This document shows, piece after piece, positions 11,642 to 21,031 of a stretch of DNA of 64,000 bases. Under the pieces are notes generated by a model that made no database searches, was not told the DNA's origin, and saw only the letters and a list, made by a program, of their open reading frames with translations. The translations under genes were made by a program, and so were the position numbers. Every line of letters begins with the position of its first letter. Position 1 is the stretch's first letter. This DNA is from Deltaproteobacteria bacterium (GTDB lineage Bacteria; Desulfobacterota; Desulfuromonadia; Desulfuromonadales; BM103), in NCBI GenBank assembly GCA_024279915.1, contig JAJRRB010000078.1:124001-188000 (forward strand), given 5' to 3'.

Positions 11642-11809
11642 CTAGGAGGCTGACGGGCTATACGGGCCGAAGCGAAAGTCAGGAAGTTTGAGACCAGATT
11701 TTGGCTCGTTTGAGAGTAATAGCCGTAGCTATTGGTAGAAAAGGAGCTGGGATATGGGCCAAACAGCCGGATTTGCAGCCGGGTCGTTGATAGTTCGTCA
11801 GCCTCCTAG
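11642..11809 (+). repeat. 168-bp inverted-repeat element, copy 1
   Basis: Starts CTAGGAGGCTGACGGGC and ends CGTCAGCCTCCTAG, terminal inverted repeats of about 14 bases. It has an inner short hairpin AATAGC-CGTA-GCTATT and a GCCGG-ATTTGCA-GCCGG tract. It has no reading frame and the same length as copies 2 and 3. It abuts copy 2, sharing the palindrome CCTAGG. Confidence 0.8.
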
Positions 11810-11973
11810 GAGACTGTCGGACTTAACATAAACCTACTGCGAAACCGGCTGATCGGTTCATATTCACGACAATTTTCGACAAATAGCCATGCTATTAGCT
11901 CTCAAATTCCCGTAAATCTGTCCTCGAACATCCAATTTCTCGCTACGGTCTGCCAGGCCCGACAGCCTCCTAG
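11806..11973 (-). repeat. 168-bp inverted-repeat element, copy 2 (opposite orientation)
   Basis: Reverse complement aligns with copy 1: begins CTAGGAGGCTGTCGGGC, with the inner hairpin AATAGC-ATG-GCTATT at the same place and CAGCCGG near the far end. Ends in CCGACAGTCTCCTAG on its own strand. More diverged than copies 1 and 3, with matched terminal repeats kept. Confidence 0.75.
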
Positions 11974-11994
11974 ACAGAAAAATTGTGGGAATGA

Positions 11995-12768
11995 TCACTG
12001 TCGATAGGGTGTCAGGCGAATTGTGCCGACATCGATAACTTGCCCAGGCACAGCGTTACGACAGTTGGAATCTTTTGTCCCCAAGGTGCCATAAGGTTCA
12101 CCGGCAATGGGTTGACCGCGGGTGCGAGTGCGGGCAGCCAGACACCACTGGCCAAGGCGTTCGACATAGAGGTGGAAACGGCCGTTTTCACCGACCGAAG
12201 GCGAAGTAGCTTCCGGCATGCGTTGAAAGTCGATGTCCGGGTAGGCAATCACAAAGGCCCCTGGAAGTGGCTGGCCATCTGCGTCGATCAGCTGTCCGCT
12301 AAAGCCGGTATCGCCACTGGTCAGTGTGCCTTCACGCATTAGCATTGGTTGCGCGACGCCCTGCAGGACGAAGTTGACTGTTGTGAGTTCACCTGGATGC
12401 ACGGTCACCGGGTTTTTCGCTGGCAATGCCCAGGCATCACCAGCTTTAGGTGGTCCGGCATCGGCACCAGATTGACGCATACGTGCGACGAGGTAGTAAT
12501 CACCCTCGACCAGATCAAGGAAGTAACGACTCTTATTCTTCACCTTTGATTCAAAATCAGCAGGACCACGCAAGTTGCTGCGCGGGTTGCGGTAGGCGTA
12601 AACGTAGGCACCTGTTGCAGGGATCCCACGACTGTCGGTGACCTGGCCAGAGATGCCTGTACCAGTCAGGGCTATATCCTTATAATCTTCAACTGTCAGT
12701 GGTTGTGAACAGGCGGAGAGCAGGCCAAGGAACAATAGAACAAAAGAATTAAGTAGAGGTGTCTTCAT
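11995..12768 (-). CDS. Lipoprotein with two carboxypeptidase-regulatory-like domains
   Basis: 257 residues. The lipobox LLSAC follows MKTPLLNSFVLLFLG, so it is probably an outer-membrane or periplasmic lipoprotein. Two Ig-like/CarboxypepD_reg-like repeats follow: GISGQVTDSRGIPATGAYVY (about residue 45) and GFSGQLIDADGQPLPGAFVI (about residue 155). Function unknown; such folds are structural. The start is ATG 12768. The frame is open ten codons further, but those lie in repeat copy 3. No good ribosome-binding site remains upstream, since the repeat ends two bases before the ATG. A paralogue lies at 51737-52606 (shared SNLxGP, AGEPYG). Confidence 0.8.
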   Translation of the reverse strand: MKTPLLNSFVLLFLGLLSACSQPLTVEDYKDIALTGTGISGQVTDSRGIPATGAYVYAYRNPRSNLRGPADFESKVKNKSRYFLDLVEGDYYLVARMRQSGADAGPPKAGDAWALPAKNPVTVHPGELTTVNFVLQGVAQPMLMREGTLTSGDTGFSGQLIDADGQPLPGAFVIAYPDIDFQRMPEATSPSVGENGRFHLYVERLGQWCLAARTRTRGQPIAGEPYGTLGTKDSNCRNAVPGQVIDVGTIRLTPYRQ

Positions 12769-12769
12769 T

Positions 12770-12937
12770 GCAGGAGCCTGTCCGAGAATAGGGGCCATAG
12801 CGAAAATTCAGAAGTTTGAGAACAGACTTTAGCTCATTTGATAGATCATAACAGTGGCTATGGGCTGAAAAGGAGCTGAAATGTGGGCCAGACCGCTGGA
12901 TTTGCAGCTGGCCAATCATTGTCGGACAGGCTCCTAG
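12770..12937 (+). repeat. 168-bp inverted-repeat element, copy 3
   Basis: Termini GCAGGAGCCTGTCCGA and GTCGGACAGGCTCCTAG pair over about 15 bases. Internal order agrees with copy 1 (AGAAGTTTGAGA, AAAAGGAGCTG, GGATTTGCAGC). It fills the whole gap between two minus-strand genes: its CTAG end supplies the TAG stop of the upstream gene and its other end stops two bases from the next ATG. Confidence 0.85.
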
Positions 12938-14829
12938 TTGATTTGCACAATCGTTCCTTTCTGCACTTGCAGAAGGAAAAGGATTTTATTGGCTTCTCCG
13001 GTTAAGTCAAACCGGGTTGCACCGGTCACTCCAGGGTAGTTCTGCATCTGAGCCAGAGCAAGTCGCAAATCTTCGCGGCTACGCACACGTGAGTCGTTAA
13101 GCAGTGTCAGTAGAATGCCGGCGATGTCGTAACCCTGAGCTTCGAGGATTGTCGGCTCTTCATTGTATTGACTGAAGTACTGTTCGACAAACTCGTGTAC
13201 GAAGGGGTAGTCGCTGTGGCGAAAGAAACCGTCGGTGAAAACGGCACCTTCCACAAACTGACGAGCCAATCGTGGCAGTTCGATGTCGTTCCAGCCGTTG
13301 GTACCAAGTAACTGTACCCCTTCGAGGCCATAGAACGCCAATTGCGGAGCGAGCAGACTGATGCGATCGGCATAGTCGGGAATAAAGAGTGCTTGGAAAG
13401 GTGGTGGCTCTTCTTCTTCTTCGATGGCATCGGGATCATCGGGATCATCGGGATCCTTCTTCTGCTCTTCTTCATCGGCAGCGTTCGGGTCCAGACCTTG
13501 CAGCATACGAACCTGGTAACGGAAGTCGGTTTGATCGGTAAGATAGCTTTGCTCAGCAATAATCTCTCCGCCACGGCGGATGATTCCTGCGCGGAACAGA
13601 GCGGCAAAATTTTCACCCTGTCGGGTCTGTGGATTCATGATGCCGAATTGGGAGAACCCGAGCTCCTCCATGGCATAATCGATCAAGGTCCGAACCTGCA
13701 ATTGCGCGGTCAGTGAGTTGCGGAAGGTGTAGAGACTTGAGGCTGCCAACCCCTCTTTTTGTGACATTGTCAAGAGTGGCGTACGTTCCCGATCTGCTCG
13801 CCTGGTCGCACCCAGTGCTGCGTTGCCAACCAGGGGACCAGCGATCCCTACGACGCGGTCACTGATTGATAACTCGGCAACCTGCTGCGCGGCGACCGTC
13901 TCGTCGCCAGCGGTATCACGGTAAATGAAGCGAACCGGGATGTGGGGTCGAAAGGTTCTTTGCGCTAATTCCATGCCTCTCTGCACCCGTTGGCCGAAAG
14001 CGGCATATCGACCACTTAAGGGGAGCAGTACACCGATGGCACGTTGCAGTTGAGTCGGGTCGGTCAGTTGTAACTGTAAGGCCAGGACTTCTTCGCGGTA
14101 AGCAAAACCAGTCGGTGCTGCCATAGCCGCGGAGGCCCATTCTTTAGCCAGTTCCTTCTGGCCTGTGGCCAGGGCTCGCCAGCCAAGTTGCAACATCGCC
14201 AGGTAGGCGACCGGTTTGTCGTGATACATGAAGGCCGCTTCAGCAAGGTCTGTCCCACTGAAACGATCACTTTGCAGGGTGTAGATGCGGGTCAGAACAT
14301 CGCGTGGAGATTCTTCACCTTCAATCATCAGCGCCTGTTGATAAAAGTAGAGTGCCTTCTGCGGCTCATCAAGGACGGTCAGCCCTTCAGCCAGAGTAAG
14401 GAAGCGTTCCTGACGTTCCGGCAATGACCAGTCTTGTGTGTCCAGTTGCTGTAGTTGCTCGACGGCACGAACTGCGTCATCGATCTGCAGTAGCAGCTCA
14501 CAATGCAACAAAATGCTGGCTGGGATGCGTGCCTCTTCAGCCACCTTATTCAGATAGTCAATGGCGGTTGTCGGGTCTTCAAGATCGTAATGGATGCGGG
14601 CCAGATAATAGTAGGCCTGGTTGATCAGGTCAGAATCGGGCTGGCTGATGACGAAACCACGCAGCAGGCCGGTGGCCTCATTTAGCTTGCCCGCTTGATA
14701 GTGATCCAGTGCTCGCTGTATAGCAATGTCGGCCTGTGAGATCTGAGTTTCCGTCTGCTGTGACAGAACCGTGGACACACTGAGACTCAACAGCATAAAT
14801 AGCAAGAGACTGACGATCTTAAAGCGCAT
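12934..14829 (-). CDS. LpoA-like periplasmic protein: TPR region plus receptor-ligand-binding domain
   Basis: 631 residues with a signal peptide ([19 protein letters not shown]). Residues about 30-240 are helical TPR-like repeats (AIQRALDHYQAGKLNEA, YYYLARIHYDLEDP). From about residue 260 (AIGVLLPLSGRYAAFGQRV) it has a type I periplasmic-binding-protein fold, as in LpoA/penicillin-binding-protein activators and branched amino-acid receptors. An acidic insert near residues 447-475 (DPDDPDDPD, then EEEEE) is coded by a 9-bp tandem repeat. The stop TAG is contributed by repeat copy 3. It starts at an ATG sharing one base with the dnaJ stop (TAATG), so it is probably expressed with the heat-shock operon. 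Confidence 0.8.
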   Translation of the reverse strand: MRFKIVSLLLFMLLSLSVSTVLSQQTETQISQADIAIQRALDHYQAGKLNEATGLLRGFVISQPDSDLINQAYYYLARIHYDLEDPTTAIDYLNKVAEEARIPASILLHCELLLQIDDAVRAVEQLQQLDTQDWSLPERQERFLTLAEGLTVLDEPQKALYFYQQALMIEGEESPRDVLTRIYTLQSDRFSGTDLAEAAFMYHDKPVAYLAMLQLGWRALATGQKELAKEWASAAMAAPTGFAYREEVLALQLQLTDPTQLQRAIGVLLPLSGRYAAFGQRVQRGMELAQRTFRPHIPVRFIYRDTAGDETVAAQQVAELSISDRVVGIAGPLVGNAALGATRRADRERTPLLTMSQKEGLAASSLYTFRNSLTAQLQVRTLIDYAMEELGFSQFGIMNPQTRQGENFAALFRAGIIRRGGEIIAEQSYLTDQTDFRYQVRMLQGLDPNAADEEEQKKDPDDPDDPDAIEEEEEPPPFQALFIPDYADRISLLAPQLAFYGLEGVQLLGTNGWNDIELPRLARQFVEGAVFTDGFFRHSDYPFVHEFVEQYFSQYNEEPTILEAQGYDIAGILLTLLNDSRVRSREDLRLALAQMQNYPGVTGATRFDLTGEANKILFLLQVQKGTIVQIN

Positions 14830-15941
14830 TAGTCAAACAGCTCCTTGACCTTGTCGAAAAAACCTTTGCCCATCGGATGGATCTCTTCACCCGCTTCTTT
14901 GGCAAATTCATTGAGCAGTTCTTTTTGGCGCGTCGTTAAGCTGGTTGGGGTTTCCACTCGTACAATGACCAACTCATCACCACGACCATAACCTTGCAGA
15001 ACCGGAATCCCTTTGCCAGCCAGCTTGAAGATCTTGCCACTTTGGGTGCCAGCGGGGACTTTAAGCTTAACTTTACCTTCCAGAGTCGGGACTTCGAAAT
15101 CACAGCCCATCGCTGCCTGGGGGAAGGAAATGGGGACCTCGCAGATGAGATCGTTGCCCTCGCGCTGGAAAATCGGGTGATTTTTAACGGTGATGACAAC
15201 GTAGAGGTCACCGGGAGGTCCACCCTTGGTTCCTGGGTCTCCTTCGCCGCTCATCTTGAGCCTGATGCCAGATTCTACACCAGCCGGGATTTTCAGGGAA
15301 AGGGTCTTTTGACCACGGGTCAGCCCAGTGCCCCGGCACTCTTTACAGGGATCTTTTATTTTTTTGCCCTCGCCGTTGCAGTCGGGGCAGGTGCGGGTCA
15401 TGGAAAAGAACCCCTGCTGAAAGCGAACCTGGCCATTTCCGGAACAGGTTTTACAGGTTTCGGCACTGGTTCCCGGCTTGGCACCGGAACCGTCGCAAGT
15501 CTTGCACGACTGATGGCGCGGCACCTGAATCTTGGTGTCGAGGCCGAAGGCTGCTTCTTCGAAGGCGATCGTCAGGTTATAGCGCAGATCATCACCGCGT
15601 CGTCCACCACCACGTCGACCACCGCCACCACCGAAGATGTCGCCAAAAATGTCGCCAAAGATATCTTCAAAGGGCGCACCGCCAAAGCCGCCAGAAGAGT
15701 AACCACCACTCTGCTGATCGACCCCAGCATGGCCGTATTGGTCGTAAAGAGCACGTTTCTGTCCATCGGAGAGGACCGCATAGGCTTCAGAAAGTTCTTT
15801 GAAACGTTCTTCAGCCTCTTTATCGCCAGGATTTTTGTCGGGGTGACATTTCCGTGCCAGTTTGCGATAGGCTTTTTTGATTTCTGTGTCGCTGGCGTTC
15901 TGGTTGACTCCGAGAACTTCATAACAATCGCGTTTTGCCAA
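14829..15941 (-). CDS. dnaJ: Chaperone DnaJ
   Basis: 370 residues. J domain with HPD (about residue 33), a Gly/Phe linker ([17 protein letters not shown], with a duplicated DIFGDIFG), four CxxCxGxG zinc repeats ([32 protein letters not shown]) and the C-terminal substrate domain. It delivers unfolded proteins to DnaK and stimulates its ATPase. The start is a TTG at 15939-15941: AAGGA lies seven bases upstream and the protein then begins (M)[11 protein letters not shown] as in homologues. Another TTG seven codons earlier lacks a site. Confidence 0.96.
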   Translation of the reverse strand: MAKRDCYEVLGVNQNASDTEIKKAYRKLARKCHPDKNPGDKEAEERFKELSEAYAVLSDGQKRALYDQYGHAGVDQQSGGYSSGGFGGAPFEDIFGDIFGDIFGGGGGRRGGGRRGDDLRYNLTIAFEEAAFGLDTKIQVPRHQSCKTCDGSGAKPGTSAETCKTCSGNGQVRFQQGFFSMTRTCPDCNGEGKKIKDPCKECRGTGLTRGQKTLSLKIPAGVESGIRLKMSGEGDPGTKGGPPGDLYVVITVKNHPIFQREGNDLICEVPISFPQAAMGCDFEVPTLEGKVKLKVPAGTQSGKIFKLAGKGIPVLQGYGRGDELVIVRVETPTSLTTRQKELLNEFAKEAGEEIHPMGKGFFDKVKELFD

Positions 15942-15968
15942 AATAATATCCTTACAGAGCAAGGTAAA

Positions 15969-15992
15969 GGCCAGGGGTTATTGCCCCTGGCC
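15969..15992 (-). terminator. Hairpin between dnaK and dnaJ
   Basis: GGCCAGGGG-CAATAA-CCCCTGGCC followed by TTTACCTT on the minus strand. It may act as a partial terminator or mRNA stabiliser, lowering dnaJ relative to dnaK. Confidence 0.6.
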
Positions 15993-16009
15993 TCATATCC
16001 TTTATCTCT

Positions 16010-17944
<1,935 letters not shown>

Positions 17945-18020
17945 GATAAGAATCCTCCTTAAAGATTCGGGTCGTTTATTATTTGTAATGTGGACAGACT
18001 CTTTTTGATCGTCTGTCGAT

Positions 18021-18644
18021 TTATTCTTCGTCGCTTGTCAGTTCTTCAGCTTCTGCATCAGTGGCATCACTGGTCGGGGTCTTGGCTACCATCACCAGAG
18101 ATGGGCGCAGCAGGCGATCATGCAGTAGATAGCCTTTCTGGAATTCGGAGACCACCGTGTTTGGGGCCTGCTCTGCGGACTCTACCTGGCCCATGGCCTG
18201 ATGCAGATTAGGATCAAAGTCTACGCCGATGGCGTTAATCGGCTTGACGCCGAAATCTTCCAGAGCCTTGCGGAACTGGTTGATCGTCATATTGACGCCC
18301 TCCAACAGCCCCTGGTTGTTATCATTGTCCTGGGCAGCATGCTCAACGGCGCGTTCGAGATTGTCCAGCACCGGGATCATCTCCTTGAGCAGACGATCAT
18401 TAGCAAAACGCAGCGCGTCTTCTTTGTCGCGTTGGTGACGTTTGCGGGCGTTCTCAAGGTCAGCTCGTTCGCGTAAATAAAGATCCCAGTTCGTACTGGC
18501 TTCTGCTCTGGCAACTTCAATTTCGTTCTTTAGTTTGGTGATAGGATCAACAACTTCTTCCGTCTCTTCGGCCGTTGTTTCCTCTTGAGCCTCTATAACG
18601 ACTTCCGGCTCTGCGACCTTTTGTTTTTTACTTTTCTTTGCCAA
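18021..18644 (-). CDS. grpE: Nucleotide exchange factor GrpE
   Basis: 207 residues. Lys-rich start ([10 protein letters not shown]), acidic stretch, long coiled coil (about residues 35-100, [20 protein letters not shown]) and the conserved beta domain ([16 protein letters not shown]). It releases ADP from DnaK. Follows hrcA by 13 bases and has GGAGAGATAAAACC upstream. Confidence 0.96.
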   Translation of the reverse strand: MAKKSKKQKVAEPEVVIEAQEETTAEETEEVVDPITKLKNEIEVARAEASTNWDLYLRERADLENARKRHQRDKEDALRFANDRLLKEMIPVLDNLERAVEHAAQDNDNNQGLLEGVNMTINQFRKALEDFGVKPINAIGVDFDPNLHQAMGQVESAEQAPNTVVSEFQKGYLLHDRLLRPSLVMVAKTPTSDATDAEAEELTSDEE

Positions 18645-18657
18645 GGTTTTATCTCTC

Positions 18658-19698
18658 CTAATCCTTATCTGTGTCCAGCAGGCGACTGATCAGGTTCGCC
18701 GTGTAATCGACAATCGGAATGATGGTTGAATAGGGCATGCGGTTGGGGCCGATGACACCAAGAGTGCCAAGGGTGCCACGCTTGCCGGAATAGGCCGCGG
18801 TAATCAGACTGCAGTCTGAGAGCTCGCTGTATTCTGTCTCGCTGCCGATGATGACCTGAACTCCTTCGGTCTCAAGACCGCGGTCGAGCAGGTCGACCAG
18901 AATGCTCTTTTGCTCAAAAGTCTGGATGATGCGTTTCATGCATTTCAGATCGGCAAATTCGGGTTGCTCAAGAAAATGGCTGGTCCCCTCGATGATGATG
19001 TCACCGGTGATTTCGTCGACCAAGGCAGCGCTGGAAAGAGCAAACGCTCGTCGCAGCAGGTGGTCATAAAGAGCCTTTTCCTGGGTCATTTCGCTAACGA
19101 CCCGGGCACGAACCTCCTGAATACTCAGGCCGATCATGGTCTGATTCAGGTAGTTGGTGATCTGTTCCAGGTCACGAGGTGTCAAGTCCTCATCGATTTC
19201 GATCAGTTTGTTCTGCACCAAGCCTGACTGGGTGACAAAAACAGCCAGGATCAGGCGTTGTGAGAGTTTGACAAATTCGATATGCCGAAAGATGGTCACT
19301 TTGAGGCGTGGCACCATGACCAGCCCGGTGTAGTTTGAGAATGATGACAGGGTGCGACTGGCCTCGCGCAGCATGTCGGCCATTTGTAGCCCATGTTGCC
19401 CGTATTGTTGTTCAATCTGGTTTTTCTGCCTGCGGTCCAGGTCGCTGACTTGTAGTAGTGTGTCAACGTAGAAGCGGTAGCCTTTTTCAGTCGGAATGCG
19501 CCCCGCTGAAGTGTGAGGAGAAGCCAGATAACCGAGCTCTTCCAGTTCGGCCATAACGTTACGTACCGAGGCTGGCGACAGCTTGATGCCGAGGTTCTGA
19601 GTTAGAGCCTTGGAGCCGACAGGTTGGGCGGTTGCAATATATTCCTCAATAATTGCTTCGAGGATTTTCTGACTGCGATCAGTCAGGGTCTCTGCCAT
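18658..19698 (-). CDS. hrcA: Heat-inducible transcription repressor HrcA
   Basis: 346 residues. N-terminal winged helix (SQKILEAIIEEYIATAQPVG, LSPASVRNVMAELEELGYL) binds CIRCE; the C-terminal domain (IGPNRMPYSTIIPIV) is typical. It represses its own operon until GroEL is titrated by unfolded protein. The CIRCE site lies 54 bases upstream of its start, confirming autoregulation. Confidence 0.97.
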   Translation of the reverse strand: MAETLTDRSQKILEAIIEEYIATAQPVGSKALTQNLGIKLSPASVRNVMAELEELGYLASPHTSAGRIPTEKGYRFYVDTLLQVSDLDRRQKNQIEQQYGQHGLQMADMLREASRTLSSFSNYTGLVMVPRLKVTIFRHIEFVKLSQRLILAVFVTQSGLVQNKLIEIDEDLTPRDLEQITNYLNQTMIGLSIQEVRARVVSEMTQEKALYDHLLRRAFALSSAALVDEITGDIIIEGTSHFLEQPEFADLKCMKRIIQTFEQKSILVDLLDRGLETEGVQVIIGSETEYSELSDCSLITAAYSGKRGTLGTLGVIGPNRMPYSTIIPIVDYTANLISRLLDTDKD

Positions 19699-19751
19699 GA
19701 TGAGCTCCGCACAAAAAACTCAAGCCGGAGAATCCGGCTCGGTAAAACCTG

Positions 19752-19778
19752 TTAGCACTCCTTTGTGTCGAGTGCCAA
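19752..19778 (-). promoter_or_regulatory. CIRCE operator
   Basis: TTAGCACTC-N9-GAGTGCCAA, one mismatch from the consensus TTAGCACTC-N9-GAGTGCTAA. It lies just downstream of the -10 of the hrcA promoter, where HrcA binding would block transcription. Confidence 0.95.
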
Positions 19779-19788
19779 AAACAGAGTC

Positions 19789-19817
19789 AACATAACAACG
19801 GAAATTGCCTTTGTCAA
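19789..19817 (-). promoter_or_regulatory. Sigma-70-type promoter of hrcA-grpE-dnaK-dnaJ
   Basis: On the minus strand TTGACA (19817-19812), a 17-base spacer, and TATGTT (19794-19789). CIRCE follows immediately. Confidence 0.85.
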
Positions 19818-19852
19818 GGGACGTAAGGTGATTTTATCTGGAGAATATTTAC

Positions 19853-21031
19853 CTACAGAAAAGGCAGAATCAGGCGGTCGAAGAGGAGCCAACCGGAGGG
19901 TGACAAGGACCAACGACCATTGTCATTCGCCAGCCATTGGGCGCTGGCAACAATTGCTTCAGGGAAAGCCTCTTGTAGGGTGCAGCCAAAGCGCTGCTGC
20001 AGTTCGGTGTCGGTGATGCCGTGTCGGGTGCGCAGGGCCAGGTAGATCGTCTCACGCAGGGCGGACTCGCGATCAAATGTTTCAAGCAATCTCATCGGTT
20101 CTTGTCGGTCGTGCAGTGCTTGCCGATAAGCTGTCAGATCGCTTGGCACTTCCTGGCGACTGCCCCAGTGGTCGGGATAGAAAGAGTGGGCTCCGGCACC
20201 TATGCCAAGGTAAGGCCGGCGTTGCCAGTAACCAAGGTTGTGGCGACAGGCATAGCCTTTACGGGCATAATTGGCGATCTCGTAATGTTCATAACCCGCG
20301 GTAGCCAAATGTTCATGGATCAGCATAAAGGCATCGGCGTAGAAATCTTCGTCTGGCAGGAACATCTCTCCTGAAGTCACTTTTTGATGGAAAGGTGTCT
20401 CTGGCTCAGCGGTCAAACCGTAGCAGGAAAGGTGTTCGGGAGCGAGGTCGAGGTAGCTGCGAAGGTCGTCTTCCAGCTCGGCGGCAGTCTGTCCCGGCAG
20501 GGCAAACATCAGGTCGAGTGAGATATTGTCAAAACCGGCACTGCGCGCCCAGTAGAAGGCATTGAGCCCTTCCTGGCGATTGTGGAGGCGGCCAAGATGA
20601 GCCAGATGGTTGTTGTTGCAGCTTTGCAGGCCGAGGGAGAGTCGGTTGACTCCCACGCTTCGGTATCCGGTCAGGCTTTGCTGAGACACGGTACCCGGGT
20701 TGGCTTCAATGGTGACCTCTGCCTCTTGTGTCCGGCCGAGAGTCTGTTCGACGGCTTGCAGAATACCGGCAATTGCTTCCGGTGTAAGCAGGGATGGTGT
20801 CCCGCCGCCGAAGTAGATGCTGTCAACCGGCCCCGACCACCCATGCTCTGTGGCCCAGGCAAGGTGTTGCTTGAGAAGGTCAGGGTAGTTTTGGATAGTC
20901 GCTTCACAAGCTTCTTCAGAATAGAAGTCGCAATAGGGGCATTTCCGACGACAGAAAGGGATATGGATATAGAGTGCACTGGTTTGCCGGAGATCAGGCA
21001 CGGTTGCTCCCGGGGGCAGATCAGCGGTCAA
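19853..21031 (-). CDS. hemW: HemW-like radical SAM protein (heme chaperone)
   Basis: 392 residues. SAM/4Fe-4S motif HIPFCRRKCPYCDFYS (about residues 23-38), GGGTPSLL, and the HemN C-terminal domain. Formerly called oxygen-independent coproporphyrinogen oxidase-like; HemW binds heme and hands it to respiratory enzymes. The start appears to be a TTG (21029-21031) overlapping the stop of the upstream antiporter subunit (TTGA), making it the last gene of that operon. A strong ribosome-binding site is not visible, so the exact start is uncertain. Confidence 0.88.
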   Translation of the reverse strand: MTADLPPGATVPDLRQTSALYIHIPFCRRKCPYCDFYSEEACEATIQNYPDLLKQHLAWATEHGWSGPVDSIYFGGGTPSLLTPEAIAGILQAVEQTLGRTQEAEVTIEANPGTVSQQSLTGYRSVGVNRLSLGLQSCNNNHLAHLGRLHNRQEGLNAFYWARSAGFDNISLDLMFALPGQTAAELEDDLRSYLDLAPEHLSCYGLTAEPETPFHQKVTSGEMFLPDEDFYADAFMLIHEHLATAGYEHYEIANYARKGYACRHNLGYWQRRPYLGIGAGAHSFYPDHWGSRQEVPSDLTAYRQALHDRQEPMRLLETFDRESALRETIYLALRTRHGITDTELQQRFGCTLQEAFPEAIVASAQWLANDNGRWSLSPSGWLLFDRLILPFL

